Both the position numbers and the translations under genes were made by a program. DNA of 64,000 nt from Candidatus Obscuribacterales bacterium (GTDB lineage: Bacteria > Cyanobacteriota > Vampirovibrionia > Obscuribacterales > Obscuribacteraceae): NCBI GenBank assembly GCA_020634035.1, contig JACKCM010000001.1:434001-498000 (forward strand). Direction: 5' to 3'. The stretch's first letter is position 1. The number at the start of each line of letters is the position of its first letter. The notes under the pieces are model-generated. The model did no database searches and was not told the DNA's origin. It saw only the letters and a list, made by a program, of their open reading frames with translations. This document shows positions 16,648-25,993 of this stretch, piece after piece.

Positions 16648-18957
16648 ATGCAGAATGGTGATCTTAACAAGGCCCTGGCGCTGACTCCTCTGAGTGGTGA
16701 TCCGATTCCCTTCGTGACGTTCCTTTCGGAACTGAAGGGAAAATCCGGTCGTGTGGCCACTGCCCCCGCGGTAGTGCTCCGTGCCATTCACGACATGGGT
16801 AAGGAAGACTACAAAGAGGAAGACGATCCGGAACGGCGCCGCTTTCTCCAGGTTCTGGAGCAAGCCGGCATCCCGTCCTGGCGGGCCTTTTATCACGTCT
16901 GTGGCAGCCAGCTTTTTGCCAACCGGCTTTTGAAGCGTTTTCTCGAGCCTGCCGCCGCCAACGGCGCGCAACTCAAGAAGATGCTGATTGTTGAAGGTGG
17001 TCCGGGTGCTGGCAAGGACTACTTCAAGGACGGCATCGAACGGGCACTCGAACGTTCGGCAACGGTGTACGCCGTGAAAGGCTGTCCCGAACACGAAAAT
17101 CCCATCAACCTTCTGAAGCTTCTCCCCGAAGGCGGTCTCGAACAGGTCGCTGCGGCCATCGATATGCCGTTCGAGGAGCTCGAGCACCTGATGCAGACGG
17201 CGAACAGCCCCTGCCAGCACTGCTACGACAAGGTGATGGGTAGCCTCGACGAAGCCAACAAGACTCCCAGTCTTGCGGGCGTCGAAGTCGAGGAGATTCG
17301 TCTCTCCAGCCGCTCGGCTGGTATCTTCGAATGGAAGCCAGGCCAAGATTGCTCTCTGGTCGCCGCCCTCCGTCGCGCCAACCGTGGATTCATCAGCATG
17401 CCTGATGCGTTCCTGGAGCGCGAAGTGGAACCGGGCAAGACCGACGAGCGCCTGGTGCTTCTGGACGCCACCCAGTATCGTCGTCTGCCCGGTCTCTGCA
17501 CCGGCAGTGAGTCGACTGTGGCTGCCAGCCCGCTGGACGTGTTCATGTTCGCTTCGACGAACGCGAACTCTCTGGCACGCTTCCTGGAATCGCTGCCGGA
17601 CCCCGACGCCTTCACCGGGCGCGCCGACCAGGTCAAGTTGCCCTACAACCTGTTCCGCGTGGAAGAGGTCCGGGCTTACGAGACCGAGTTGAAGCGCTAC
17701 GACGAGGTGGCTCGGTTTGGACCGCTGGCTCTTAAGATGATTGCGACGCTCGCAGTCATGAGCCGCTACGCTGTTCCGAAGAAGGACGACAAGTTTTTCA
17801 TCCATCCTATCGATAGGATGCGTCTGCTTGTCGGCGAAGACGTCAAGGTCAAGCCCCGCTCCTCGTCCGACTGGCAGGAGATCTGGGGTTACGAGAAGTC
17901 CGCGGACACCATGCCCGCCGGCTCCGGTCGCTTCGGCGCCGGACTGGAGAGCCAGCGTACCGCTTCCTCGTACCGCGTCAACGCCAAGTCGCTGCCCGAC
18001 GACGCAGTTCTGACTCCGGTTTTCGCGATCAACAATATCGCGTCGGACGAAGGTCTGGTCGGGCTCGACATGAGATTCATGATGAGCTTGCTTTCGCGCA
18101 TCAACCAGTACGGTCTGATGAAGACCAAGAAGAGTCGCGGAAAGGATTCGTCGGTTACGGCGCTGGAGGCTATCATGCTTCTGCGTCAGGCGATTCACTT
18201 CCAGCTCACCGGCACCTCCAACCTGACTGAAGAGCAGATCGAGGTGCTCGAGCGCTGCCAGATGTGGCTCGGCGGTCGGCCGGTGCTTGGCGAGACCTGG
18301 ACTCAGGAATCCTCTGCCAAGAAGCCGGGCTTGATCGAATCCGAGTACCGTCGGCTGCTCAAGACCCAGATTCTTCACGCTTTCTGCCCCGACTACGAGG
18401 AGCGCGCACAGGAACTCTTCGAGGACTATGTGCTCCACGCTCAAGCCTGGGCTACTGGCGAAAAGAAGGTTCGGCATCCGAAGCATAAGCAGATCCCCGT
18501 CAACGAGGACCTGCTCAAGGAGCTGGATCTCTTCCGCCTTGGTAAAGGCAAAACCGGTTTCATCGATGACGAAGAGCTGAAGTTCCGTCAGTCCCTGACC
18601 ACCATCCTCTCCGACAAGAAGGATGAGTTCATGGCTCTGGAATGTCAGGCTCAAGACCTCGAACCGGATTGTCAGGCAGCGCGAGACCTGCGCGTTCAGC
18701 TGGCCAAAACCTACCAGGCCACCTGGCGCACCGTGCCGGAACTCGCGATTGCGATTCGTGCCAAGCTCGACACCGAGATTGGCGACCTCGTCAAGAAACT
18801 TCTCAATACTGAGGTTGTTTCAGACCTGAAGACTGAAGAGCGTGAAAAGCTCGAGATCGCGAACACCATGCTGGAGGACCTCGGTTACTCCAAGGGTGCG
18901 CGCGCCTCGGTGCTGGAGTACGCGAAGAAGTTCGAAGTCTGGAAACATCAAAGCTAA
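16648..18957 (+). CDS. PrkA-like AAA+ protein with altered Walker motifs (first copy)
   Basis: 769 residues from the ATG at 16648, chosen for GGAGG nine bases upstream. PrkA/YeaG proteins are AAA+ ATPases, described as serine kinases or as parts of a proteolytic stress system, and are linked with DUF444 and SpoVR partners. The P-loop here is GGPGAGKD with Lys123, so Asp replaces the usual Ser/Thr. In the region aligned with Walker B (ANRGFISMPDAF), Asp or Ala stands where PrkA proteins usually have Glu. ATP binding may persist but hydrolysis is doubtful. The C-terminal part (about 470-769) is helical, as in PrkA. The second copy begins 14 bases downstream, so they are co-translated. Confidence 0.82.
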   Translation: MQNGDLNKALALTPLSGDPIPFVTFLSELKGKSGRVATAPAVVLRAIHDMGKEDYKEEDDPERRRFLQVLEQAGIPSWRAFYHVCGSQLFANRLLKRFLEPAAANGAQLKKMLIVEGGPGAGKDYFKDGIERALERSATVYAVKGCPEHENPINLLKLLPEGGLEQVAAAIDMPFEELEHLMQTANSPCQHCYDKVMGSLDEANKTPSLAGVEVEEIRLSSRSAGIFEWKPGQDCSLVAALRRANRGFISMPDAFLEREVEPGKTDERLVLLDATQYRRLPGLCTGSESTVAASPLDVFMFASTNANSLARFLESLPDPDAFTGRADQVKLPYNLFRVEEVRAYETELKRYDEVARFGPLALKMIATLAVMSRYAVPKKDDKFFIHPIDRMRLLVGEDVKVKPRSSSDWQEIWGYEKSADTMPAGSGRFGAGLESQRTASSYRVNAKSLPDDAVLTPVFAINNIASDEGLVGLDMRFMMSLLSRINQYGLMKTKKSRGKDSSVTALEAIMLLRQAIHFQLTGTSNLTEEQIEVLERCQMWLGGRPVLGETWTQESSAKKPGLIESEYRRLLKTQILHAFCPDYEERAQELFEDYVLHAQAWATGEKKVRHPKHKQIPVNEDLLKELDLFRLGKGKTGFIDDEELKFRQSLTTILSDKKDEFMALECQAQDLEPDCQAARDLRVQLAKTYQATWRTVPELAIAIRAKLDTEIGDLVKKLLNTEVVSDLKTEEREKLEIANTMLEDLGYSKGARASVLEYAKKFEVWKHQS

Positions 18958-18971
18958 ATTAGGAGACCAAC

Positions 18972-21356
18972 ATGTCTAGCAATCAGATCCTGTTCACTCG
19001 TGAGACTCACGCTCACTTCTACCTGCCGGAAGAGCCGTTCCCGTATGCGTTCGAGGACCGCGACCTGAAGGCAACGCTTCGCGACTTCCTGAAAGTCGTC
19101 CGTGAATACCCCGCCTACGTCGAGACGACGCACCAGGCGTTCTACCGCCTGATGGTGCGGGAAGGCCTCAACACCGGCCGCTCCGAGGAGCTGCTCCGTA
19201 TGACCGGGCGCGAAATCCCGGCGTACAACAGCTGCGCCTCCTTCTTCGGTGTCGAGGAGTACGTCAACCAGGTCGTGAACGACTACGGTTTCCAGGCTGC
19301 CCAGGGTGGTCGTGCCCGCCGCAAGGCGCTCGCCATCACCGGTTCGCCCGGCTCCGGTAAGTCGGACTTCATCAACCTGATCCAGGGCAACATCATGCGG
19401 AAGCGGGAGCCCATCCCGTTCCTGGCGGGTTCCCCGATGTGGAACAACCCGCTGTCGGCGCTCTACCTGCCGAAGCTGATCGCCCAGAAGAAGACCCGCC
19501 GGCGTCCGAAGGACAAGATGAAGGAACTCATCGCCGTCATCGACAGCCTCGACCTGACCGGCACCGCCGCCCTCAACTTCGAGAACGCGGACCTGAACGA
19601 GGTCACCCGCAAGCACGGCTTCAGCCGCGGTCAGGAGCTCAGCTCCGCCGACCTGGCGAAGATCTGCGACGCGAACGAAGGTGATTTCGTGAAGACCGTC
19701 TGCTACGGTCTGGACCTGCCGAAGTCCACGGTCGACGCCATCGTGCGCCCCGACCCGTTCTCTCAGGACGTCGTCCTGGGCGAGTTCTTCGGTCCGGCCC
19801 TGATCAAGAAGGACGTCCTGCGCGACGCCGGCGCCTCCGACAAGGTGCTGGCCCTCGAGGGCAAGACCAAGAAGTCCGAGCGCTACGGCGAGTTCGACGA
19901 GAACTACGCTATGGAGCTCGGCGATTTCCCGCTGGACAACATGTTCATGTCGGAAGGCGAAGGCATGGTCGACGTTGCCGAAGTGCAGCCGATCAACTTC
20001 GACCTGAAGGTGTGGCGTGGTGACACCGAGATCGGTGCGATCGGCCTCTACGAGGACCGTGACCCCCGTACGGTGGCCCTGTCCGGCGCGTTCAACCGCG
20101 GCAAGCTGATCATCCTCACGGAAGGCTTCCGCAACCCGTCCGAAGGCTTCCGCGTTCTGCTGGAGGCCCTGGAAGGTCAGCGCCTGGGTCTGCCCGAGCC
20201 GCTCGGTTCGCACTGGCAGCATGGCGTCGGCTGGGAAGGCATGGTGATCATCCACTCCAACGATGAGCAGTGGAACAAGTTCTACGGCAATCCGGACCAC
20301 CGTGCCCACAACGACCGTCTGCAGTGGATCTCCTGGCGCTACCCGCTGGAGCCGAAGCAGTCGGCCAAGATCTCCGAGAAGCTCTACAAGTCGTCGGCAT
20401 TCGGTCGCTCGGCCGAGCTCGGCGGTGTCCACATGGAACCGCTGATGCTGCCGTACTCCGGCATGTTCCGTGCGGCGACGCACATCGACTGGGAGAGCAA
20501 GGGTGGACTGCCGTTCATGGCCGTTCTCCGCGCCTACGCGGGTGAGACGGTCCGTCAGACCGGCATGGGCACCGACATCGACGTTCGCGCCCTTCGCGAG
20601 AAGGCTCCGTGGACCGAGGGTCTGCCCGGCATGTCGCCCCGTGACATGGACACCTACCTCGGCGAGATGGCCGCTCGTGCTCGTCAGGAGTACGAGGCCG
20701 GCATCCGTGTCTCCCCCGGCTTCACCGTGGCTGAGCTGCGTGACCACCTGGTCTCGAAGTTCTCCAAGGATCCGCGTATCGACGAGAAGACCAAGGGCAA
20801 GTACATCGAGTGGCTGATGAACGACCTCGAGAAGTTCCGTCGCGTGGAACTGACCAAGGTCTACAAGGCCGCTTTCATCCCCGGCTTCGCCGACCTGGCC
20901 CAGAAGTTCTTCCGCAAGTACCTCGACTACATCAAGGCTCTGAGCCGCTCGACTCCGCGGACCGGCACCACCGGCTCGCAGTACCTGACCGCTCAGGACA
21001 TGGAGGCCTTCCTCCAGGAGATCGAGAGCGCTGATTCGATCCGCATCAACACGGCTCAGGCGGACAAGTTCCGCACGAACGTGCTGGTCGCGGTGCAGGC
21101 GTACAAGGACGAGCACGGCGTCGCCGAGCCGCCCTACACCTGCCACGAAGGTCTGCGTCGCTGCATCGAGTCCTACGTCCTCCGTCAGGGCAAGGACATC
21201 GTCGGCATCTCCGGTCTGTCGAGCCTGACCCGCGAGGAGAAGGATCGTCTGGACGGTGCCAAGGCGCGCCTGATCGAGGAGCACGGCTACGACGAGTACA
21301 CGGCTGAGAAGCTGCTGGTCGAAGTGGCCATGACGCGCGACTTCCTCGTCGCTTAA
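18972..21356 (+). CDS. prkA: PrkA-like AAA+ serine kinase/ATPase (second copy)
   Basis: 794 residues, somewhat longer than typical PrkA (about 640). The P-loop is intact: GSPGSGKSD with Lys130. The Walker B-like region NRGKLIILTEGFRNP keeps the Glu expected for PrkA, and is followed by LLEALEGQ. A C-terminal helical region (about 590-794) corresponds to the PrkA C-terminal domain. Codon use is extremely C/G-ending, even against its neighbours, which suggests strong expression. It lies between the altered copy and DUF444/SpoVR, the standard PrkA partners. AGGAG precedes the ATG. Kinase as opposed to protease-type function is not settled for the family. Confidence 0.88.
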   Translation: MSSNQILFTRETHAHFYLPEEPFPYAFEDRDLKATLRDFLKVVREYPAYVETTHQAFYRLMVREGLNTGRSEELLRMTGREIPAYNSCASFFGVEEYVNQVVNDYGFQAAQGGRARRKALAITGSPGSGKSDFINLIQGNIMRKREPIPFLAGSPMWNNPLSALYLPKLIAQKKTRRRPKDKMKELIAVIDSLDLTGTAALNFENADLNEVTRKHGFSRGQELSSADLAKICDANEGDFVKTVCYGLDLPKSTVDAIVRPDPFSQDVVLGEFFGPALIKKDVLRDAGASDKVLALEGKTKKSERYGEFDENYAMELGDFPLDNMFMSEGEGMVDVAEVQPINFDLKVWRGDTEIGAIGLYEDRDPRTVALSGAFNRGKLIILTEGFRNPSEGFRVLLEALEGQRLGLPEPLGSHWQHGVGWEGMVIIHSNDEQWNKFYGNPDHRAHNDRLQWISWRYPLEPKQSAKISEKLYKSSAFGRSAELGGVHMEPLMLPYSGMFRAATHIDWESKGGLPFMAVLRAYAGETVRQTGMGTDIDVRALREKAPWTEGLPGMSPRDMDTYLGEMAARARQEYEAGIRVSPGFTVAELRDHLVSKFSKDPRIDEKTKGKYIEWLMNDLEKFRRVELTKVYKAAFIPGFADLAQKFFRKYLDYIKALSRSTPRTGTTGSQYLTAQDMEAFLQEIESADSIRINTAQADKFRTNVLVAVQAYKDEHGVAEPPYTCHEGLRRCIESYVLRQGKDIVGISGLSSLTREEKDRLDGAKARLIEEHGYDEYTAEKLLVEVAMTRDFLVA

Positions 21357-21420
21357 TTCCGAGTTTGCTGACCTAAGCTGAGCTTTGGAAGGCGAACCGG
21401 AACCTCCGAAGGAGACTGTT

Positions 21421-21477
21421 GGGGGAGCTCGAAGGTGTCATCACTTGTGGTGGCACCGGAGGGCTCCCCCTCCTTTT
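21421..21477 (+). terminator. Intercistronic terminator/attenuator after the second prkA
   Basis: GGGGGAGC (21421-21428) pairs with GCTCCCCC (21463-21470), then TCCTTTT. It probably lowers read-through into the DUF444 gene, giving unequal subunit amounts. Confidence 0.7.
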
Positions 21478-21536
21478 CCCGGTTCATAACCTTATCCCCA
21501 TGGGCTCAGCGAGTCCTTACTAAATGGAGGTTCTTC

Positions 21537-22952
21537 ATGAGTAAGAAACGATCCGATAAAGGTCCTGGCAAGGACGAGAATCAGGTCGGTATGCCGGAAA
21601 CGAACGAGACCACTCCGGTGACGCAGCAGGACGATTTCGAAGCTCTGCTGCTCGAGTGGTTGAACAATCCGCCGGAGAGAAGCCGCCGCTCGGTGGTACT
21701 CCCCGCGCCCGCATACATTGACCGCACGATTGTCGACCGTCAGCGCTTCATGGAGCGCGCCAGGCCGAAGATCACGAAAGATGTTTTGAAGCGGATTATC
21801 CGCGGAAAGGATTCGATCCTCGGCAACAACATGACCGGAGGTCGCCCGGTGTCGACGCTGGCACAGACCGTGCTGGCTCACGACATGTTCCGCGATTGCC
21901 TCGTCTCCAGTGACGGTGGCATGATGTACGTACCGATGCGTGGAGACGCTTTCCACGCCGGTGGCGACATCGATGTGCCGATCAACGTCGGCGAACCGAA
22001 CTGGTGGCCCGGCCGAGACGGTGGTGGCGGCGGCGGTGGCTTTGAAGGTGGGGAAGACCCTGCCGACATCGTCTACATGCCGATGACCTACGAAGAGTTC
22101 ATCGAGATGCTCTCGCTGCTCTTCGACCTGCCGTTCCTGAAGCAGACCGATGAGGACAAGCTCCTCGTCTTCTCGATTAAGATGCGCGGTCTCTCGCGCA
22201 ATGGTCCTCGCGCCCGCCTGGACCTTCAGGCTACCTCCAAGGCACGCCTGGAACGCTTCCGCGCAACCTACAACGCGCGTCCGGAGGAATTCCCCGATAT
22301 CACGCCGGAAGCCTATCCGACGCCGGAGCAATTCCCGTTCCACAACCACGACCTCCGCTACAAGCGGGTGGAAGAGCGTTGGGACCCGGACAGCAAGGCT
22401 GTGGTGTTCATGAACCTGGACACCTCGGGCTCGATGGGTGGTGAACCGCTGGCGATGTCCAAGTTCTACTTCCTGCTGAACCTGATCTGGCTGCGCACCA
22501 AGTACAACGACGTCGCCGTGGTCTACATCGCGCACAACGCGAAGGCCGAACGCATTCGCAATGAAAAGGATTTCTTCCGGATCAGCGAAGGCGGCGGCAC
22601 CATGTTCATCCCCACGTACGAGCTCTCTTGGCTCCTGGGCAACACCGAATTCGGTGGCGACTCCTGGAACAAGTACTGCCTGCACGCCACCGACGGCTAC
22701 TGCTTCGACAGTCAGTCCGAGGTGACGAGCTGGATCGAAAAGCTCATTCGTGGCGGCTTCAACTACTTCGGCTACTTCGAGCCTGAGCTCGGATGGGGCT
22801 GGGGTGGTGGTCGCGATACGCCCGGCATGGCCGCTGTCAAGTCGACGGCGTCCGATGTGCGTCAGCACTGTGGCTGGGCCCATGTCGCGAGCATGGATGA
22901 AGTTCCGAAGGCCATGATGCAGATCATGACCGGCGATAAGTCATCTAACTAA
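21537..22952 (+). CDS. DUF444 (YeaH/YhbH) VWA-type protein
   Basis: 471 residues from the ATG at 21537 (GGAGG upstream); an upstream in-frame extension lacks a site. DUF444 proteins are the standard partner of PrkA and SpoVR in E. coli (YeaG-YeaH-YcgB) and in Bacillus. A basic, disordered N terminus is followed by a Gly-rich stretch (about 160-172). A VWA-like domain carries the metal site DTSGSMG (about 296-302), and the C-terminal WAHVASMDEVPKAM is family-like. Its role is probably an adaptor or substrate handler for the AAA+ partner. The SpoVR gene follows after 14 bases. Confidence 0.9.
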   Translation: MSKKRSDKGPGKDENQVGMPETNETTPVTQQDDFEALLLEWLNNPPERSRRSVVLPAPAYIDRTIVDRQRFMERARPKITKDVLKRIIRGKDSILGNNMTGGRPVSTLAQTVLAHDMFRDCLVSSDGGMMYVPMRGDAFHAGGDIDVPINVGEPNWWPGRDGGGGGGGFEGGEDPADIVYMPMTYEEFIEMLSLLFDLPFLKQTDEDKLLVFSIKMRGLSRNGPRARLDLQATSKARLERFRATYNARPEEFPDITPEAYPTPEQFPFHNHDLRYKRVEERWDPDSKAVVFMNLDTSGSMGGEPLAMSKFYFLLNLIWLRTKYNDVAVVYIAHNAKAERIRNEKDFFRISEGGGTMFIPTYELSWLLGNTEFGGDSWNKYCLHATDGYCFDSQSEVTSWIEKLIRGGFNYFGYFEPELGWGWGGGRDTPGMAAVKSTASDVRQHCGWAHVASMDEVPKAMMQIMTGDKSSN

Positions 22953-22966
22953 GAGGAGTTGCGACT

Positions 22967-24832
22967 ATGGATGCTAAAGTTCTGTCTAGCGATCCGAGAG
23001 AGGCGCAGGTAGTTCGCAACCTCAACGTGCTGGTGCCCCGGGTTCTCTCCGTGGGCAACCGCTGGGGTTTCGATCCTTGCCGTGCTATCTTTCGCTTGAA
23101 GTCGGACCAACAGGTTCTCGACGATCTTGTTTATCCTCTTGGGGTGCCCGTCAGCCGCAATGCGTGGTGGTACGGCAAAGCGGCTCAACAGAGCCGCTCC
23201 CAGGGGCAGGGTGGCCACGTTTTCGAATTCGCCACCATCTCCGACCCGGCTGAAGTCGTTCTCGGCTCCACGAATGACCTGACCATGCACCTGCATGTCA
23301 TCATTCACGCCTGGCTGGGTCACGTCTACCTCTTCACTCGCAACCGCTGGCACGCCGAAACGGGCCAGTCCACCGTGATGCACCGCTTCCAGCAGAACGC
23401 TGAGTTCGTGCGGGAAATCACGGAGAACACCCGCGAGTGGGGCTGGCAGCGCTACGAGTATTACGCGGATGCGGCACACTCTCTGGAGATGTACTCCGGT
23501 GAGCTGCCGACCAACTTCCATGCGCCGACCGACGACGAGCTTCGCGAGGAGCTCAAGGCCAAGCTGCAGCAGCTCGAAGCTGCCCATGCCATGGCCAAGT
23601 CGATTCCGGACCGGGAAGCGATCGAGAACGACATCCGCGACACGGCTCGTCTTCTGACCTGCCATCCGATTATGCCGACCGGTGACCTGCTGGGCTTCCT
23701 CGCCCATCCGGACAACACCAAGCACCTGCCTGAAGAGGCTCGCCGCATCATCATGATGACGCGGGACGAGAACCGCTACAGCTCGCAGGTGGTCGGCCGC
23801 ACCAAGATTCTGCACGAGGGCGTCTCCCACTGGGTGGACCGTCGGATTCCCCATGACCCTGAGCTGGACCTCATCCGCCTGGGCATGGACAAGATGATCG
23901 ACACCGCCCAGTACGACACCATGCACGACTCCTGGCCCATCGCCTGGTACAGTGACCCGTACGCCCTCGGGGAAGCCATCATCGACTACATCGACCGTAC
24001 CCACAGCCGCAAGGTCGGGACGGAAGATGTGACCTTCAACCGTATCAAGCTCCTCTCCGAGGAGGACATCGCCACCGGAAACTATCCCGACTACGTCGTC
24101 GGCGACATCGTCGAGACCGATGAGGTCCAGACGGTGACCGTCGACAAGTGGGACCGGAGCTTCCTCCACGAGGTCTGTCGCAACTACGACGACCAGATGC
24201 TCTTCCACAAGTTCCTCACCCGGGACTTCTTCGAAGACCTGCACAAGAAGGCGCTTGGCTGGGTCAAGAAGATGATCATGCTGATCAACAAGCGGCTCAA
24301 GACCGTCCACTGGAACAGCGAATTCATCTTCGAAGGCGACCGCTTCCCCCTCACCCTCGAGCAGATGTTCGAGGTGATTTCCATCTGGATGAACCAGATT
24401 CAGATGGCCGATTGGCTTGGTCACTTCGGCTACGGTGCCCCGCGGTTCCCCGTTTCGCAGCCCATGCTCTATCAGATGATGCAAATCATCCAGACCGTGG
24501 CTGCCTACGACCAGGACAAGGACGCCTTCAAGCGTTCGATGCTCCTGCGCACGGGACTGCAGGCTCTGCCGAACATCAAGATTGTTGACACCGGTCGCTA
24601 CAACAACGCCCAGATGTGGACGCTGCGCCACGAGTACGACCCCGACTTCGGTCCGCTGAAGCAGGGTTACGCTCGCGAAACGCTGCGGTTCTTCTGGCGA
24701 CTCTGCGGCGACAAGGTGCGTCTGATTACGATGGAGATTCTGACCGACTCCTACGGCAGGCCCTGGGGTCCGCCGCGTCCGTACCAGTACTCCTGCGAGG
24801 ACGGAATCACGGTCAAGGAGCGCTGGCTCTAA
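22967..24832 (+). CDS. spoVR: SpoVR family protein
   Basis: 621 residues. SpoVR (YcgB in E. coli) is required for the spore cortex in Bacillus, but is widespread in non-sporulating bacteria as the third member of the PrkA-DUF444 stress module. Family-like histidine-rich segments are visible: HVIIHAWLGHVYLF (about 109-122), REWGWQRYEYYADAAHS (about 158-174) and ILHEGVSHWVDR (about 283-294). These resemble zinc-peptidase-like helices, though no canonical HExxH is present. AGGAG precedes the ATG. No sporulation genes are seen nearby, so a role in stress or starvation is more likely than sporulation. Confidence 0.92.
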   Translation: MDAKVLSSDPREAQVVRNLNVLVPRVLSVGNRWGFDPCRAIFRLKSDQQVLDDLVYPLGVPVSRNAWWYGKAAQQSRSQGQGGHVFEFATISDPAEVVLGSTNDLTMHLHVIIHAWLGHVYLFTRNRWHAETGQSTVMHRFQQNAEFVREITENTREWGWQRYEYYADAAHSLEMYSGELPTNFHAPTDDELREELKAKLQQLEAAHAMAKSIPDREAIENDIRDTARLLTCHPIMPTGDLLGFLAHPDNTKHLPEEARRIIMMTRDENRYSSQVVGRTKILHEGVSHWVDRRIPHDPELDLIRLGMDKMIDTAQYDTMHDSWPIAWYSDPYALGEAIIDYIDRTHSRKVGTEDVTFNRIKLLSEEDIATGNYPDYVVGDIVETDEVQTVTVDKWDRSFLHEVCRNYDDQMLFHKFLTRDFFEDLHKKALGWVKKMIMLINKRLKTVHWNSEFIFEGDRFPLTLEQMFEVISIWMNQIQMADWLGHFGYGAPRFPVSQPMLYQMMQIIQTVAAYDQDKDAFKRSMLLRTGLQALPNIKIVDTGRYNNAQMWTLRHEYDPDFGPLKQGYARETLRFFWRLCGDKVRLITMEILTDSYGRPWGPPRPYQYSCEDGITVKERWL

Positions 24833-24850
24833 GCCTCGCTTCGGATTGAG

Positions 24851-24896
24851 ACAAAACCGGGAGCGTGGGTTCTTCCTGCGCTTCCGGCTGTTTTGA
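24851..24896 (+). terminator. Intercistronic hairpin after spoVR
   Basis: CAAAACCGGGAGCG (about 24852-24865) pairs imperfectly with CGCTTCCGGCTGTTTTG (about 24879-24895). Only a short T run closes the stem, so it is a weak terminator or mRNA stabiliser. Confidence 0.5.
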
Positions 24897-24931
24897 CCAT
24901 CTCATAATCTGAACACTAAGGAGTCTTCGAT

Positions 24932-25972
24932 ATGAAGAACAGAAGTCGAGTACCTACCAGTCTTCCGAATGGGCTGGTGATTGTCGACAAGGGTTCCGAC
25001 AGCCGCAAGGTCATGGTCGGCATCCTGAACGGCAAGCACATGCCAGCCTTCGGTTTTGATGTGAGGGGTATGGCGCCGAATCACTACCGCATTGTCGAAC
25101 ACGGCAAGTTCGGTATCGTGGTCGGTGCTCGCCAGGCCCTCGAGGTGCGCATTCTCGTCGACGGGAAGCTCATGCTCGAGAAGGTTCTCACCCCCCACGC
25201 CGATCCGTCCCCGATCGGGATGGACCCTGCTCTCTACCGCCGCATGGTCGAGAGCCCCCAGGCTCACTACCTCGTCCAGGACGGGGAAGGCAATCCCTTC
25301 ATGTTCGGCGCCCCGGATCAAACCCTCACCGAGGATGAGATCATCGCCGAGCAGCTCCACCCGGGTGCCATGAGTGCCCCGCCGACCATGGATCAACTCG
25401 ATCGCGATGGTCTGGTGCTGGAGGAGCTCCGGGTCGACCTGAACCCCGCCGACTTCGGCTTCGGGCCCCAGAATCTGGAAGCCCCGGACGCCGATGCGGA
25501 CATCTCGGTTGCTGAGCACATCGCCAGCGCTTCCGACACACTCGCCGACGAAATCGGCGAAGGCGAAGCCATCACGGACGGTGCCACGTCGGAAACCTCC
25601 TTCGAAGGCGAGACCGGTCTCACCCGCGTCAAGCCCCAGGAGGAAGCACCCGCTCTCACGATCAATCGCGAGGACCCGACCATGCAAGCCAAGTCCTGGG
25701 CTCCGAGCCACGGGCTGGTCGCTGTCGGCATTCGCATGATTCAGTCTGTGGAGCAGGGCGAGATGATTCCGACCGCTCCGGACGGTTTCTCCTACACCCT
25801 GTTCCAGCTCAATCCGTGGACGCGCCACAACAAGGTGCTCTCGCGGATCATGGGTCGCGTGGTCGTTCCTTCCACGGACGAACTCGCGAAGATGACCATG
25901 AACGAGGGCTTCGGCGACGAGCTCAGCGGGCATTCCCATGTCAGCTGCGGCCTGCCGCACAAGCACAAGTAA
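24932..25972 (+). CDS. Unknown protein in the PrkA-SpoVR operon
   Basis: 346 residues with no family I recognise. AGGAG lies upstream of the ATG. The N-terminal domain (about 1-125) is beta-rich (LPNGLVIVDKGSDSRKVMVGI, YRIVEHGKFGIVVGA) and folded-looking. The middle (about 130-245) is acidic and low in complexity, probably disordered. The C-terminal part (about 250-346) is again compact (SWAPSHGLVAVGIRMIQSVEQ) and ends in a His-rich tail (HSHVSCGLPHKHK) that could bind metal. There is no signal peptide. Tight linkage to spoVR suggests a partner or target of the AAA+ module. This is inference from position only. Confidence 0.7.
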   Translation: MKNRSRVPTSLPNGLVIVDKGSDSRKVMVGILNGKHMPAFGFDVRGMAPNHYRIVEHGKFGIVVGARQALEVRILVDGKLMLEKVLTPHADPSPIGMDPALYRRMVESPQAHYLVQDGEGNPFMFGAPDQTLTEDEIIAEQLHPGAMSAPPTMDQLDRDGLVLEELRVDLNPADFGFGPQNLEAPDADADISVAEHIASASDTLADEIGEGEAITDGATSETSFEGETGLTRVKPQEEAPALTINREDPTMQAKSWAPSHGLVAVGIRMIQSVEQGEMIPTAPDGFSYTLFQLNPWTRHNKVLSRIMGRVVVPSTDELAKMTMNEGFGDELSGHSHVSCGLPHKHK

Positions 25973-25993
25973 CGAAAAACAGGAGATATCGTC

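Noticed and set aside
16639..18654. 671-residue open frame antisense to the first prkA
   Set aside because: It is a codon-bias shadow with no domain or start signal; the sense frame is supported by a GGAGG site.
18954..21284. 776-residue open frame antisense to the second prkA
   Set aside because: It mirrors a gene with extreme C/G-ending codons, which keeps the opposite strand open. The translation is Leu/Val/Gly/Asp-rich with no domain, and the sense frame is a clear PrkA.
22949..24631. Long open frame antisense to spoVR
   Set aside because: It is a composition shadow; SpoVR in the sense frame is unambiguous.
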